Shown piece after piece: positions 24,586 through 33,211 of a stretch of 50,239 nucleotides of DNA. The DNA is taken from assembly GCA_004556705.1 (NCBI GenBank), contig SFGA01000006.1, positions 1-50,239 of the forward strand, read 5' to 3'. Source of the stretch: Ruminococcus sp. Its GTDB lineage: Bacteria > Bacillota > Clostridia > Oscillospirales > Acutalibacteraceae. How positions within the stretch are numbered: the stretch's first letter is position 1; each line of letters begins with the position of its first letter. The notes beneath the pieces are model-generated. The model was given only the letters and a program-made list of their open reading frames with translations, had not been told where the DNA came from and searched no databases. Position numbers and translations under genes: made by a program.

Positions 24586-26723
24586 TGAAGAATATTCTCA
24601 AAATATATTCCAGAGACTTAAAAAAGATTTTTACAAACAGTATGGCAATCATCTTGGCGGTGGGCGTACTTGTACTGCCGTCGCTTTATGCGTGGATTAA
24701 CATTTACGCAAACTGGGACCCGTACGGCAAGCAAAGCACGGGTAATATGCAGATTGCCGTTATTATCGAGGATAAGGGTACAAAGTTTAAGGATATTGAA
24801 GTAAACGTCGGCGAGCAGATAAAGGAAAATTTATCCGCAAACGACGTTATAAATTGGCAGTTCGTCTCAAAGGAAGAGGGTATATACGGCGTAAAGGCAG
24901 GTAAGTATTATGCGGCAATCGAGGTTCCCGATGATTTCAGCACCTCGCTTACAAGTATTATTTCCGACGATTTCAAAATGCCGCAAATTACATATTATGC
25001 CAACGAAAAGAAAAATGCCATAGCGACGAAAATTACCGACAAGGTCGTTCAGACCGTGCAAACCGAGGTCAATGAGTCATTTGTTCAGACCGTTATTGAC
25101 GTTGTGAGCAAGGTTTTGGGCGTTGTTGTGGTTGACGCAAATGACGGCTCAAATTCAACCGTTAAGAAAATTACAACGGGAATTGAGCTTGTTAAGGAAA
25201 ATGTTGTCGGCTTGCAGACTACGTTGCAGAGCTTTGACAAGATTATGCAGCAGCTTGAAAAGCTCGACTCTTCGCTTGTGCAGGCTGATTTGAATAAATT
25301 GGTAAACAATGTTGACTCGGCTCTCAAGGACACAAATGACGCCATAAAGGTTACAAGGGTTGCGGTTGACGGCATAACCGATACGCTCGGCTCGGTTATC
25401 ACTCAATCGTCGGGCACATTGGTTTCAATCGCAAATTCGATTAACGACATTAACGACACGACCAATGAGGCTACAACGGCAGGACTTAAATCCGCACAGA
25501 TAGCAGTCAAGGACGTCAATCAGAAGCTCACGCTTTTCATCGGCACATTAGAGTCGATAAGAGACTCTCTTGACACTCCCGTAAACGGCTTGGATGCATT
25601 GATTGCCACTCTTAAAGACGCAAACAACAACTTGACGCAGCTTGATAAAAAAATAACCTCCGCCATTGAATCGGGAGCTAATAAAAATGACGTCTCCGAA
25701 ATTGTAAATTCGTTGAAATCGACAGCTTCCACGCTCAGCGGACTTGATGCGGAATACAACGGTACTGTAAAGCCTGCATTGAGCAAGGCTATTGACTCGC
25801 TTTTAGAGGTTATGAACGACGTTTCTAACATTATCGAAAAGCTAAGCGGAAGCACGGAATTTAAGGAGCTTTCAAACTCCTTGAGCGTATCCGTAAGCGC
25901 AGGCTCGACAATGTTCTCGGCTCTTTCCTCAATGCTCGACGGCTTTGTAAAGCAGCTGGATATTGTTGACGGCAAGGTTGCAGGGCTTACCGATATGGAG
26001 CTGTTTAACGTCATATATAACCTGTCCGTAAACAACGGAAATGAGCTTGGCAGCTTCTTGGCTTCGCCCGTTAAGGTAAACACCGAAAAGGTTTACGGTA
26101 TCGACAACTACGGCTCGGCAATGGCTCCGTTCTATACAACCCTTGCAATTTGGGTCGGCGCAATCATTCTTATAGCGGTATTCAATCCCACAGTTAAGCA
26201 TAAAAAGGAAATCGGCAACGTTACTTTCTCGCAGGAATTCTTCGGCAGAGCGTTTACGTTTATGACCTTCGGCTTTATCCAAAGCCTGATTATCTGTCTC
26301 GGCGACTTGTATTTCCTGAAAATTCAGTGTTATAACCCCGGACTGTTTATGCTTGTAGGCTGCTTTGCATCGCTTGTGTTCTCGCTGTTTATGTATTCAC
26401 TCGTAGCGGCATTCGGCGATATAGGCAAGGCTGTTGCGGTAATTATGCTTGTCGTTCAGCTCGGCGGCTCGGGCGGTACGTTCCCGATTGACGTAACACC
26501 TGCGTTCTTTAGAGAAATTCACCCGTATTTGCCCTTTACCTTCGTAATAAACGCAATGAGAGAGTGCGTATGCGGAACTTGGGAGAGCGATTATTGGATG
26601 GATCTCGTAAAGCTCTGCGCATATATCATAATCGCACTTGTAATCGGCTTGTTCTTCAGGTTTTTGTTCAAAAAGCCTGTTAAATTCTTCACCAAAAAGC
26701 TTGAGGAAACAGACCTTTTGTAA
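24585..26723 (+). CDS. YhgE/Pip family membrane protein (ABC-2-like)
   Basis: A 712-residue protein of the YhgE/Pip (phage-infection protein) family. One N-terminal helix (about 16-38, VLVLPSLYAWINIYANWDPYG is the family signature) is followed by a roughly 450-residue extracytoplasmic region with long helical repeats rich in Asn, Asp, Ser and Leu. Five or six C-terminal helices (about 510-700) of ABC-2 type follow, containing GGSGGTFPIDVTPAFFREIHPYLPFTF. In lactococci Pip is a phage receptor, and other members are linked to export; the role here is unknown. The start follows GAGGAAG and overlaps the preceding stop by one base. It is followed by a terminator. Confidence 0.88.
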   Translation: MKNILKIYSRDLKKIFTNSMAIILAVGVLVLPSLYAWINIYANWDPYGKQSTGNMQIAVIIEDKGTKFKDIEVNVGEQIKENLSANDVINWQFVSKEEGIYGVKAGKYYAAIEVPDDFSTSLTSIISDDFKMPQITYYANEKKNAIATKITDKVVQTVQTEVNESFVQTVIDVVSKVLGVVVVDANDGSNSTVKKITTGIELVKENVVGLQTTLQSFDKIMQQLEKLDSSLVQADLNKLVNNVDSALKDTNDAIKVTRVAVDGITDTLGSVITQSSGTLVSIANSINDINDTTNEATTAGLKSAQIAVKDVNQKLTLFIGTLESIRDSLDTPVNGLDALIATLKDANNNLTQLDKKITSAIESGANKNDVSEIVNSLKSTASTLSGLDAEYNGTVKPALSKAIDSLLEVMNDVSNIIEKLSGSTEFKELSNSLSVSVSAGSTMFSALSSMLDGFVKQLDIVDGKVAGLTDMELFNVIYNLSVNNGNELGSFLASPVKVNTEKVYGIDNYGSAMAPFYTTLAIWVGAIILIAVFNPTVKHKKEIGNVTFSQEFFGRAFTFMTFGFIQSLIICLGDLYFLKIQCYNPGLFMLVGCFASLVFSLFMYSLVAAFGDIGKAVAVIMLVVQLGGSGGTFPIDVTPAFFREIHPYLPFTFVINAMRECVCGTWESDYWMDLVKLCAYIIIALVIGLFFRFLFKKPVKFFTKKLEETDLL

Positions 26724-26739
26724 CAGACAATAAAATAAA

Positions 26740-26776
26740 CGGTGTATGAGCATTTTCGCTTATACACCGCTTTTTT
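26740..26776 (+). terminator. Rho-independent terminator after the YhgE gene
   Basis: A 12-bp stem (CGGTGTATGAGC with its near-complement GCTTATACACCG, one G-T pair), a 6-base loop, and a run of six T. It lies between converging genes. Confidence 0.8.
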
Positions 26777-26792
26777 ATGCCTTGATTTAATT

Positions 26793-27659
26793 TTAGAAGC
26801 CGACAACCTGATGAGTTCTCGGAACTGACGGGGGATTGCCTATCATACCGTACTCTCTGAGCGTTGCGATTTTCTCCATATCCTCGGGAGAAATCGAGAA
26901 GCCGAAAACATCCGCATTGTTTTTAATTCTTTCGGGAGTAGCGGACTTCGGAACGGGCACAGCGCCCTTTTGCACAATAAATCTTATGCAGAGCTGAGCT
27001 ACCGAAACGCCGTACTTTTCAGCCATTTTAATTAAAAGCTCACGCTTGAACGCTTGACCTTGAATTAACGGACTCCACGCCTCGGGGAGAATTTTGTTTT
27101 CCTTACAGTATGCAATCATCTCCTCCTGCGGATTTTGCGGATGCATCTGTACCTGATTTATCATAGGATAGGTCGAAAAATTCCTCTTGATTATTTCAAT
27201 GTGCTCTTCGAGGAAATTGCTTGTACCGATAGAACGAAGCTTTCCGTCATTGTAAAGCTTTTCAAACGCTCTCCACGTCTCGCACAAATCGTCCTCGAGC
27301 CTGTCAACATTTTCAACAAGCACAGGCCAATGAATAAGATAGGAGTCAAGATAGTCCGTTTTAAGCCTTTTAAGCGACCTTTCGCAAGAGTCTATCGCAT
27401 TTTGATAACCGTGGTCGTCATTCGGGAGCTTTGAAACCAAGAATATTTCGTCCCTCTTAACACCGCTTTCTCTTATGCCCTTGCCGACATATTCCTCGTT
27501 TTGATATGCCGCCGCCGTGTCAATGTGACGGTAACCGCTTTCAATGGCGAATTTAACAGCATTCGCAGCGACCTCCTCGGGCATTTTCCAAGTGCCGAAC
27601 GCAATGCAGGGAACTTCCACGGAGTTTATAAGCGTATATTTATCTGTCAATGAATTCAT
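26793..27659 (-). CDS. Aldo/keto reductase
   Basis: A 288-residue NAD(P)H-dependent carbonyl reductase of the AKR superfamily (AKR5-like single-domain barrel). The catalytic tetrad is visible in order: Asp and Tyr in DTAAAYQNE, Lys in LVSKLP, His in LIHWP. NADP-binding text appears near the end (VPKSATPERIKNN). Length is normal. Start at 27659 follows GAGGTGAT. It stands alone between the YhgE terminator and the divergent spoVAE gene. The physiological substrate, such as methylglyoxal or other aldehydes, is not determinable. Confidence 0.9.
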   Translation of the reverse strand: MNSLTDKYTLINSVEVPCIAFGTWKMPEEVAANAVKFAIESGYRHIDTAAAYQNEEYVGKGIRESGVKRDEIFLVSKLPNDDHGYQNAIDSCERSLKRLKTDYLDSYLIHWPVLVENVDRLEDDLCETWRAFEKLYNDGKLRSIGTSNFLEEHIEIIKRNFSTYPMINQVQMHPQNPQEEMIAYCKENKILPEAWSPLIQGQAFKRELLIKMAEKYGVSVAQLCIRFIVQKGAVPVPKSATPERIKNNADVFGFSISPEDMEKIATLREYGMIGNPPSVPRTHQVVGF

Positions 27660-27763
27660 AAAATCACCTCGTCATTTTTTTAATATTTTATCACAGTTTT
27701 TTGAATATGTAAAAGCTTTCTTGAAAAAATATTTTTGTAAAATATTGAAAGGCGGTGCGTGCT

Positions 27764-28117
27764 ATGATGTTTCTAAAGGCATTTGTGGTGGGCGGACTTA
27801 TTTGCGTTGTCGGACAAATATTGATTGATACAACCAATCTCACGCCTGCGAGGATTTTGGTGTCGTTTGTCGTGTTGGGAGTTTTGCTCGGTGCGCTCGG
27901 AATATATGCGCCGTTTTCCGAATGGGCGGGGGCAGGGGCGAATATTCCGCTGACGGGCTTCGGCAATATGCTCGTTCAGGGCACGAAGCAGGCAATAAGA
28001 GATTACGGCTGGCTCGGAATTTTAACAGGACCGTTGAGCGCAGGCTCTGCGGGTATCACGGCGGCAATGCTGTCGGGCGTGGTCGTGTCGTTCCTTACAA
28101 AACCGAAGTCAAAATAA
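27764..28117 (+). CDS. spoVAE: Stage V sporulation protein AE (SpoVAE/SpoVAEb)
   Basis: A 117-residue membrane protein of the SpoVAC/SpoVAE family, with four hydrophobic helices. The text FVVGGLICVVGQILID and GFGNMLVQG matches the SpoVAE signature. In spore formers the SpoVA proteins form the inner-membrane channel that moves dipicolinic acid with calcium into the forespore and out during germination. The ATG at 27764 (or 27767) lies about ten bases after AAAGG. It is unusual that spoVAC and spoVAD are not adjacent; this copy stands alone. Confidence 0.85.
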   Translation: MMFLKAFVVGGLICVVGQILIDTTNLTPARILVSFVVLGVLLGALGIYAPFSEWAGAGANIPLTGFGNMLVQGTKQAIRDYGWLGILTGPLSAGSAGITAAMLSGVVVSFLTKPKSK

Positions 28118-28123
28118 AACAAA

Positions 28124-28156
28124 AAGAACAGTTATTCAAAAAGAATAGCTGTTCTT
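28124..28156. terminator. Bidirectional Rho-independent terminator
   Basis: A 14-bp stem (AAGAACAGTTATTC with one G-T mismatch in the opposite arm) and 5-base loop, T-rich on both strands. It serves spoVAE from the left and the small membrane peptide gene from the right. Confidence 0.8.
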
Positions 28157-28176
28157 CCTTTATTTGTATAGTTTGT

Positions 28177-28356
28177 TTACGCAACTGTCTCCGAAACGAA
28201 AGTATCATCACAGCATGAGCAAGAAACATAGTTTTCAGCGTCGTTACCGATAACAACCTTTTTGCTGTCAACGTATTTCTTAACAAGAACATATGCTGCG
28301 AAAGCTGCGCCTGCAACTGCAACAAGAATACCGATTACCTGTAATGCTTTTTTCAT
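28177..28356 (-). CDS. Small single-pass membrane protein with a Cys-rich tail
   Basis: A 59-residue open frame with every expression signal: promoter TTGACT-17-TATAAT at 28392-28420, GGAGG eight bases before the ATG, and a terminator at 28124-28156. One helix covers about residues 5-25 (ALQVIGILVAVAGAAFAAYV), then a Lys/Val linker and a tail containing VSCSCCDDTF. The CSCC motif could bind metal or an Fe-S cluster, or form a disulfide or acylation site. It is Ala/Val-rich and probably inner-membrane. No family recognised. It lies between spoVAE and rpsT-gpr-spoIIP, but a sporulation role is only a guess. Confidence 0.75.
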   Translation of the reverse strand: MKKALQVIGILVAVAGAAFAAYVLVKKYVDSKKVVIGNDAENYVSCSCCDDTFVSETVA

Positions 28357-28391
28357 AACAAAACCTCCAATTTTGTTTTAAGTTTAATGCT

Positions 28392-28420
28392 ATTATAACC
28401 AAAATGGAATTAAAAGTCAA
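28392..28420 (-). promoter_or_regulatory. Promoter of the 59-residue membrane protein gene
   Basis: On the minus strand TTGACT (28415-28420) and TATAAT (28392-28397), spacer 17 bp, about 36 bases upstream of the start codon. Confidence 0.75.
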
Positions 28421-28464
28421 TGAACAATATGTAAAAAATGTGCGTATGAAAATAAAAAGCAAAA

Positions 28465-28488
28465 CGCTGTCAACAAAAGTTGACAGCG
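28465..28488 (-). terminator. Rho-independent terminator of rpsT
   Basis: A 10-bp stem (CGCTGTCAAC and its complement) with a 4-base loop, followed on the minus strand by TTTTGCTTTTT. Confidence 0.8.
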
Positions 28489-28507
28489 CAACAACAAACT
28501 GCTTGAA

Positions 28508-28765
28508 TTAAGCCTTGTTCAACTTAGTAACGAGGGCGGACTTTTTACGTGCAGCATTGTTTTTATGAAGGAGACCCTTAGCAGTAGCCTGGTCAATCTT
28601 CTTAACAGCAGCAGTAACAAGTACTTCCTTGTCTGCAGAACCGCTTTCGATTGCAACATTAGCTTTCTTAATAGCAGTCTTTAATGCGGAATTCATTGAT
28701 TTGTTGCGCTTAGCACGCTTGTCGTTTACGATTACACGCTTTTTAGCTGATTTAATATTAGGCAT
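28508..28765 (-). CDS. rpsT: 30S ribosomal protein S20
   Basis: An 85-residue, very basic helical protein that binds 16S rRNA. The N-terminal text PNIKSAKKRV, and the block NKSMNSALKTAIKKA, are typical of bS20, as are size and the Lys-rich C-terminus. ATG 28765 follows GGAGGTGTGA; the longer frame to 28807 is rejected because it runs through the ribosome site. It is divergent from gpr, a gene order also seen in other Firmicutes. Confidence 0.95.
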   Translation of the reverse strand: MPNIKSAKKRVIVNDKRAKRNKSMNSALKTAIKKANVAIESGSADKEVLVTAAVKKIDQATAKGLLHKNNAARKKSALVTKLNKA

Positions 28766-28797
28766 TGTCACACCTCCCTTATACATTAGCGGAATAT

Positions 28798-28826
28798 ATG
28801 ATACCATTTATAGACGAAAAAAGCAA
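28798..28826 (-). promoter_or_regulatory. Promoter of rpsT
   Basis: On the minus strand TTGCTT (28821-28826) and TATCAT (28798-28803), spacer 17 bp. Confidence 0.6.
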
Positions 28827-28893
28827 GTTTTTTTTATAATTTCGCAATATTTTTTTATTATGTCCAATAATAAGAACATAAGGAGATGTTAAA

Positions 28894-29760
28894 ATGAACG
28901 TAAGAACCGACTTGGCGATAGAAAAAGACAGCTTTATTTCAGGCGACAGACCAAAGGGGATAAGGCGAAAAATTTTTGAAACGGAAAAAACAAAAGTTAC
29001 AAAAATTTCGGTTTTAGACAAGGAAGCGGCGGAGGCAATAGGCAAGCCCGTGGGCGAATATATAACGGTTGAATTGGACGAATTTTCCTATGACACGGAA
29101 TTGCTCGACGACAGAATGAAAAGCATTTCAACGCAAATTTCATCGCTCTTGCCAAAGGGCGACGGCACGGTGCTTGTCGCAGGCATAGGCAATAAGGATA
29201 TAACACCCGACGCCTTAGGGCCTCGCTGTGCCGAGGGGATATTTTCTACAAGGCATATCACCTCCGAGCTTGCAGAGGAAATTGGACTTGACCGATTAAA
29301 TCCCGTTTGTTCGCTTGCTACGGGCGTTCTCGGACAGACGGGAATTGAAACGGGGGAGATAATTAAAAGCGTTGCCGATGCCATTAAGCCAAAGGCTGTT
29401 ATCGTCATTGACGCACTTGCGGCGGCAGGTCTTGAAAGGCTCGGAAGGACTGTTCAAATAACCGATACGGGCATAACTCCCGGCTCGGGCGTCGGAAATA
29501 AGAGAGCCGAAATTTCAAAAAACACACTCGGCGTGCCTGTTATAGCAATCGGAGTTCCGACGGTTGTCGATGCGGTTACGCTCGCAAAGGATATGACGGG
29601 AAACAGGACTGCCACCGAAAGTGCCGAGGCGCAGAATATGATGGTAACGCCCCGTGAAATTGACGTTATGATAGAAAGAGCGTCAAAGCTTATTGCACTC
29701 TGTGTAAACTGTGCTTTGCAACCCGAAACCGACCCCGAACTTTTGCTGTCTGTCGTATAA
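28894..29760 (+). CDS. gpr: Spore germination protease GPR
   Basis: A 288-residue aspartic-like endopeptidase that degrades small acid-soluble spore proteins early in germination. The N-terminal RTDLAIE matches the family's conserved propeptide processing site. The candidate catalytic Asp residues lie in GIGNKDITPDALGPR and VIDALAA. The C-terminal MVTPREIDVMIE is also typical. Length is at the short end of the family (about 290-370). It is divergent from rpsT and followed by spoIIP. GPR is normally made in the forespore under sigma-F/G; I did not identify that promoter reliably. Confidence 0.92.
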   Translation: MNVRTDLAIEKDSFISGDRPKGIRRKIFETEKTKVTKISVLDKEAAEAIGKPVGEYITVELDEFSYDTELLDDRMKSISTQISSLLPKGDGTVLVAGIGNKDITPDALGPRCAEGIFSTRHITSELAEEIGLDRLNPVCSLATGVLGQTGIETGEIIKSVADAIKPKAVIVIDALAAAGLERLGRTVQITDTGITPGSGVGNKRAEISKNTLGVPVIAIGVPTVVDAVTLAKDMTGNRTATESAEAQNMMVTPREIDVMIERASKLIALCVNCALQPETDPELLLSVV

Positions 29761-29814
29761 TTAAAACCGCCTTTGCATATACATTACGGATATATATGCG
29801 AAAGGATGGTTAAA

Positions 29815-30948
29815 ATGAGAAACCCAAAATCTACCCAAAATTCATCAAACGGTGTTACAGTATGTATTTCTTTGATAATATTTACGTTCGCTTTTCTATT
29901 GAACACCTATTGCCCGACGGCAGTAGTTAAAACCGCAGTTATTTCGGCGGGACTTGCTTTGCCGCAGGCGACGGTGCAGACTTTTTCGCAGTCTGTGAAA
30001 TCAGAGCCGAAAGCGCAGGAAAAGAGCGATATGGAAATCTCAGACAGTACGGAAATTACCAAAAAATCGCAGGAAACGGCTAAAAAAGGCGACCGGGCAC
30101 CGCAGGATATACTTGAAATGGCGAAAAAATACAAAGCCGATTTTTCTGCCGCCTCACATGACGGTAAAATACTCGAAAAGACCTACGGCGTTGCCAATGC
30201 GACTTCGACTTTCGGGAATATCACCGTCCGCAACACAACCCCGTCGCACAGCATCAATATCGAAAGCTCACTTTCGGGCGAACTTGTGTTTTCGCCGGAG
30301 GACATTTCAAAACCCACCGTGCTGATTTTTCACACGCACACAACCGAAAGCTATGAAATGCTTGACGAAGGATGGTTTACAAATTCTTACAGTACAAGGA
30401 GTAACGACCCCGACCGAAATATGGTAAGAGTCGGCACGGCGATATGCGAGGAGCTTGAAAAAAGCGGAATAGGATATATCCACGACACCGATATTCACGA
30501 TGCACAATACACAGGCGCTTATGACCGTTCCCGTGAGAAAATCGATAAAATTTTACAGGAAAACCCGACAATACAGATTGTCCTTGACGTTCACAGAGAC
30601 GCAATTCACAATTCCGAAACGACACGCACAAAGCCTGTTACAACAATAAACGGCAGAAAAGCGGCGCAGATAATGATAATAACGGGCTGTGAGGACGGCA
30701 AGGTGAAATTATTTCCGTCTTGGGAGAAAAATTTGACCTTTGCTCTGAAGCTTCAACAAAAGGCGGAAACAATGTATCCGAGCCTTATGCGACCGATACT
30801 TTTTTCTGCACGAAAGTACAATATGGACGTAGTTCCGTGCTCTGTTTTGTTGGAGGTCGGAAGCGACTCAAATACTTTGGAGGAAGCCGAATATTCGGGA
30901 CATTTAATCGGTAGGGCGATAAGCGAATTCGTAAAGGAGAACAAATGA
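29815..30948 (+). CDS. spoIIP: Stage II sporulation protein P
   Basis: A 377-residue membrane-anchored amidase/endopeptidase of the SpoIID-SpoIIM-SpoIIP engulfment machine that thins septal peptidoglycan. One N-terminal membrane segment (about 13-32), then a low-complexity stalk (about 60-105) and the catalytic domain, with metal-binding LIFHTHTTESY and DVHRDAI motifs; VLLEVGSDSNT is the third conserved block. The ATG at 29815 follows AAAGGATGG. Its stop overlaps the next ORF's ATG by four bases. gpr-spoIIP adjacency is conserved in Firmicutes. Confidence 0.92.
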   Translation: MRNPKSTQNSSNGVTVCISLIIFTFAFLLNTYCPTAVVKTAVISAGLALPQATVQTFSQSVKSEPKAQEKSDMEISDSTEITKKSQETAKKGDRAPQDILEMAKKYKADFSAASHDGKILEKTYGVANATSTFGNITVRNTTPSHSINIESSLSGELVFSPEDISKPTVLIFHTHTTESYEMLDEGWFTNSYSTRSNDPDRNMVRVGTAICEELEKSGIGYIHDTDIHDAQYTGAYDRSREKIDKILQENPTIQIVLDVHRDAIHNSETTRTKPVTTINGRKAAQIMIITGCEDGKVKLFPSWEKNLTFALKLQQKAETMYPSLMRPILFSARKYNMDVVPCSVLLEVGSDSNTLEEAEYSGHLIGRAISEFVKENK

Positions 30949-31139
30949 AAAAGGACAGGGAATTTAAGAAGTTTATAACCGTTACAATATTGATTTTATG
31001 TGCGTTCTCGTTGTTTTCGGGTGTTGTTACGGCGAGCGAAAGAACGGGAAAAGCGGTGTTCGGTACTCATTTTGACACCGTAACCGAAACGGATGTTATA
31101 AACGACGTCAAACGGTTCTTGAATGATATAAAATTATAG
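30945..31139 (+). CDS. Small membrane-anchored protein downstream of spoIIP
   Basis: A 64-residue protein with a basic N-terminus, one helix (about 10-30, ending in a possible signal cleavage at TAS), and a 35-residue polar tail. Its ATG overlaps the spoIIP stop (ATGA) and follows AAGGAGAAC. I do not recognise the family; the tight coupling suggests a role with SpoIIP or in sporulation. The yhaM promoter overlaps its last codons. Confidence 0.65.
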   Translation: MKKDREFKKFITVTILILCAFSLFSGVVTASERTGKAVFGTHFDTVTETDVINDVKRFLNDIKL

Positions 31140-31147
31140 TGTATAAT
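31119..31147 (+). promoter_or_regulatory. Promoter of the yhaM-trxB operon
   Basis: TTGAAT at 31119-31124 and TATAAT at 31142-31147, spacer 17 bp, about 33 bases before yhaM. Confidence 0.7.
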
Positions 31148-31180
31148 TAAATCTATACAGTATGTTTAGGAGAATGAAAT

Positions 31181-32149
31181 ATGAATTTTAATAATCTTAC
31201 CAACGGTCAGTCGGAGGGTTTTGCGATTGTCAAGCAATGTGATGAAAAGACAACGGCAAAAGGTTCTGCTTACCTTGATATGAAGCTTTCCGATAAAGAT
31301 GGAGAGATAAATGCAAAGCTTTGGGATTATTCGCCGTTAATTCACGGCAGTTTCCCTGCCGATTCTGTCGTAAAGGTAAGGGGAGAAATCAGCAAGTATC
31401 AGGGCAATGACCAGTTGAGAATAAGCAAGATAAGGCTTGTAAACGATTCGGACAACGTAAATATGGACGACCTTGTTCAGTCGGCTGATTATTCGGGCGA
31501 ATTTATGTATGAAAAGCTCATTCAAAGGGTAAAGGCATTTTCCGACGAGGAGCTTAAAAAGCTTGTTTTACATATGTACGAGCAGAGAAAGGACGTTTTG
31601 CTCACTTGGCCTGCCGCATACAGACTTCATCACGCAGTAAGAGGCGGACTGTTAATGCACACGCTTTCAATCGTTAAGCTTTGCGAGGGCGTATGCGAGG
31701 TTTATCCGTTTGTAAATAAGGACTTGCTTTTGACAGGCGCTATGCTTCACGATATTGCAAAGACCACCGAATATGACGTCGGTGCAAGCGGTATCGCTTC
31801 GGGTTATACTGTTGAGGGCAATTTGATAGGACATCTTGTTAAGGGTGCTATGCTTGTTGACGAAGCGGCAACGGAGCTTTCAATATCAAGGGAAAAGGCA
31901 ATGTTGGTTGAGCACATGCTAATTTCACATCACGGCGAGCCGGAATACGGTGCAGCGGTCAGACCTATGTTCCTCGAAGCTGAATTGCTCTCGGAGCTCG
32001 ACCTTATGGACGCACGGGTTTATCAGATAGCACATGCGATTGAAAATGTTGAGGAAAACGACTTTTCGTCAAGGCTCTGGGCGCTCGAGGACAGAAGAAT
32101 ATACAAGCACGAAACAAAGCAGGACAGCACAAAGGTTAATCTTGAATAA
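31181..32149 (+). CDS. yhaM: 3'-5' exoribonuclease, YhaM family
   Basis: A 322-residue protein: an OB-fold nucleic-acid-binding domain at about 1-90 followed by an HD phosphohydrolase domain at about 120-300, with GGLLMHTLSIV, MLHDIAK and EHMLISHHGEPE supplying the metal-binding His/Asp residues. This matches YhaM, a 3'-5' RNase involved in RNA turnover. ATG at 31181 follows GGAG. It appears to head a five-gene operon ending in trxB. Confidence 0.9.
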   Translation: MNFNNLTNGQSEGFAIVKQCDEKTTAKGSAYLDMKLSDKDGEINAKLWDYSPLIHGSFPADSVVKVRGEISKYQGNDQLRISKIRLVNDSDNVNMDDLVQSADYSGEFMYEKLIQRVKAFSDEELKKLVLHMYEQRKDVLLTWPAAYRLHHAVRGGLLMHTLSIVKLCEGVCEVYPFVNKDLLLTGAMLHDIAKTTEYDVGASGIASGYTVEGNLIGHLVKGAMLVDEAATELSISREKAMLVEHMLISHHGEPEYGAAVRPMFLEAELLSELDLMDARVYQIAHAIENVEENDFSSRLWALEDRRIYKHETKQDSTKVNLE

Positions 32150-32169
32150 ATTTTTAAGGGGTTGATTTT

Positions 32170-33195
32170 ATGAGAAATCATGAAGTTACAAAGGTTCAAA
32201 GATTGCTTAATGAAGACGGCACATTAAAAGAGCCGGGCTGGTCAAGAAAACTCTATCAAATCTATGACAGGAACGACATCAAAAAGCGTGCTACCCGTAT
32301 CAAAGAATGGGATTATTATCTTGTTCTTGCAAAGGATTATGGCGTTGCGTTCACAATTTCCGATGACGGCTACATAGGACTTCAATCCGTATCCCTGCTC
32401 GATTTCAGAGGAACTCCGTGGGAGCATACCGAAACCGTGCTTAGCGCTTTCCCGATGGGTAAGCTTAAAATGCCGTCAACGACCGATAAAGGCGACGTTA
32501 TGTACAAGGACAAGCGTCTTTATCTTGAGTACAAAAAGCGTGGCAATATGCGTAAAATCGTTTGTGTGTTCAAGAATTTCCACGAGGGCAAGACCTTTAC
32601 CTGCGACTTGACTCTTACACAGCCCGACGGCGATACTATGGTTATCGCAACTCCTTGGAAAGAGGACAAGCACGCATTTTACTACAATCAGAAAATCAAC
32701 TGTATGAGGGCTTCGGGTACTTGTACCTACGGCTCGGAAACCTATACGTTTAACTCGGACACCGACTTTGCGACTCTCGACTGGGGCAGAGGCGTTTGGA
32801 CCTATGACAACACATGGAATTGGGGTTCGGGCAACGGCATAATCAACGGCAAGGACTTCGGTTTTAACATAGGCTATGGCTTCGGAGACACAACAGCCGC
32901 CTCCGAAAACATAATTTTCTATGACGGTGTAGGTCATAAGCTTGACGATATTACATTTAATATTCCCGAGGACAGTTACACAAAGCCGTGGACTATAACC
33001 TCCTCGGATAAAAGGTTTGAAATGACCTTTACACCCATTATCGACAGGGCGGCGAAGATTGACGTTAAGCTCATAGTTACGGATCAGCATCAGGTTTTCG
33101 GTAAAATGAACGGCGTTGCGGTGCTTGATGACGGGACAAAACTTGAAGTTAAAGACCTTGTCTGCTTCTGCGAGAGGGTACACAATAAATATTAA
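32170..33195 (+). CDS. DUF2804-family protein
   Basis: A 341-residue soluble protein that matches my memory of DUF2804, which reads as an all-beta protein rich in Trp, Asp and Gly. The text DWGRGVWTYDNTWNWGSG is a family-typical block, and NIGYGFGDTTAASEN follows. No signal peptide and no known catalytic motif; the role is unknown. The start at 32170 follows AAGGGG. It lies 20 bp after yhaM and 16 bp before prmA. Confidence 0.8.
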   Translation: MRNHEVTKVQRLLNEDGTLKEPGWSRKLYQIYDRNDIKKRATRIKEWDYYLVLAKDYGVAFTISDDGYIGLQSVSLLDFRGTPWEHTETVLSAFPMGKLKMPSTTDKGDVMYKDKRLYLEYKKRGNMRKIVCVFKNFHEGKTFTCDLTLTQPDGDTMVIATPWKEDKHAFYYNQKINCMRASGTCTYGSETYTFNSDTDFATLDWGRGVWTYDNTWNWGSGNGIINGKDFGFNIGYGFGDTTAASENIIFYDGVGHKLDDITFNIPEDSYTKPWTITSSDKRFEMTFTPIIDRAAKIDVKLIVTDQHQVFGKMNGVAVLDDGTKLEVKDLVCFCERVHNKY

Positions 33196-33211
33196 AAGGT
33201 GAAAGCAATAA

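Noticed and set aside
32476..33183. 235-residue open frame antisense to the DUF2804 gene
   Set aside because: Shadow of the real gene; no start signal and Cys/Val-rich text without domains.
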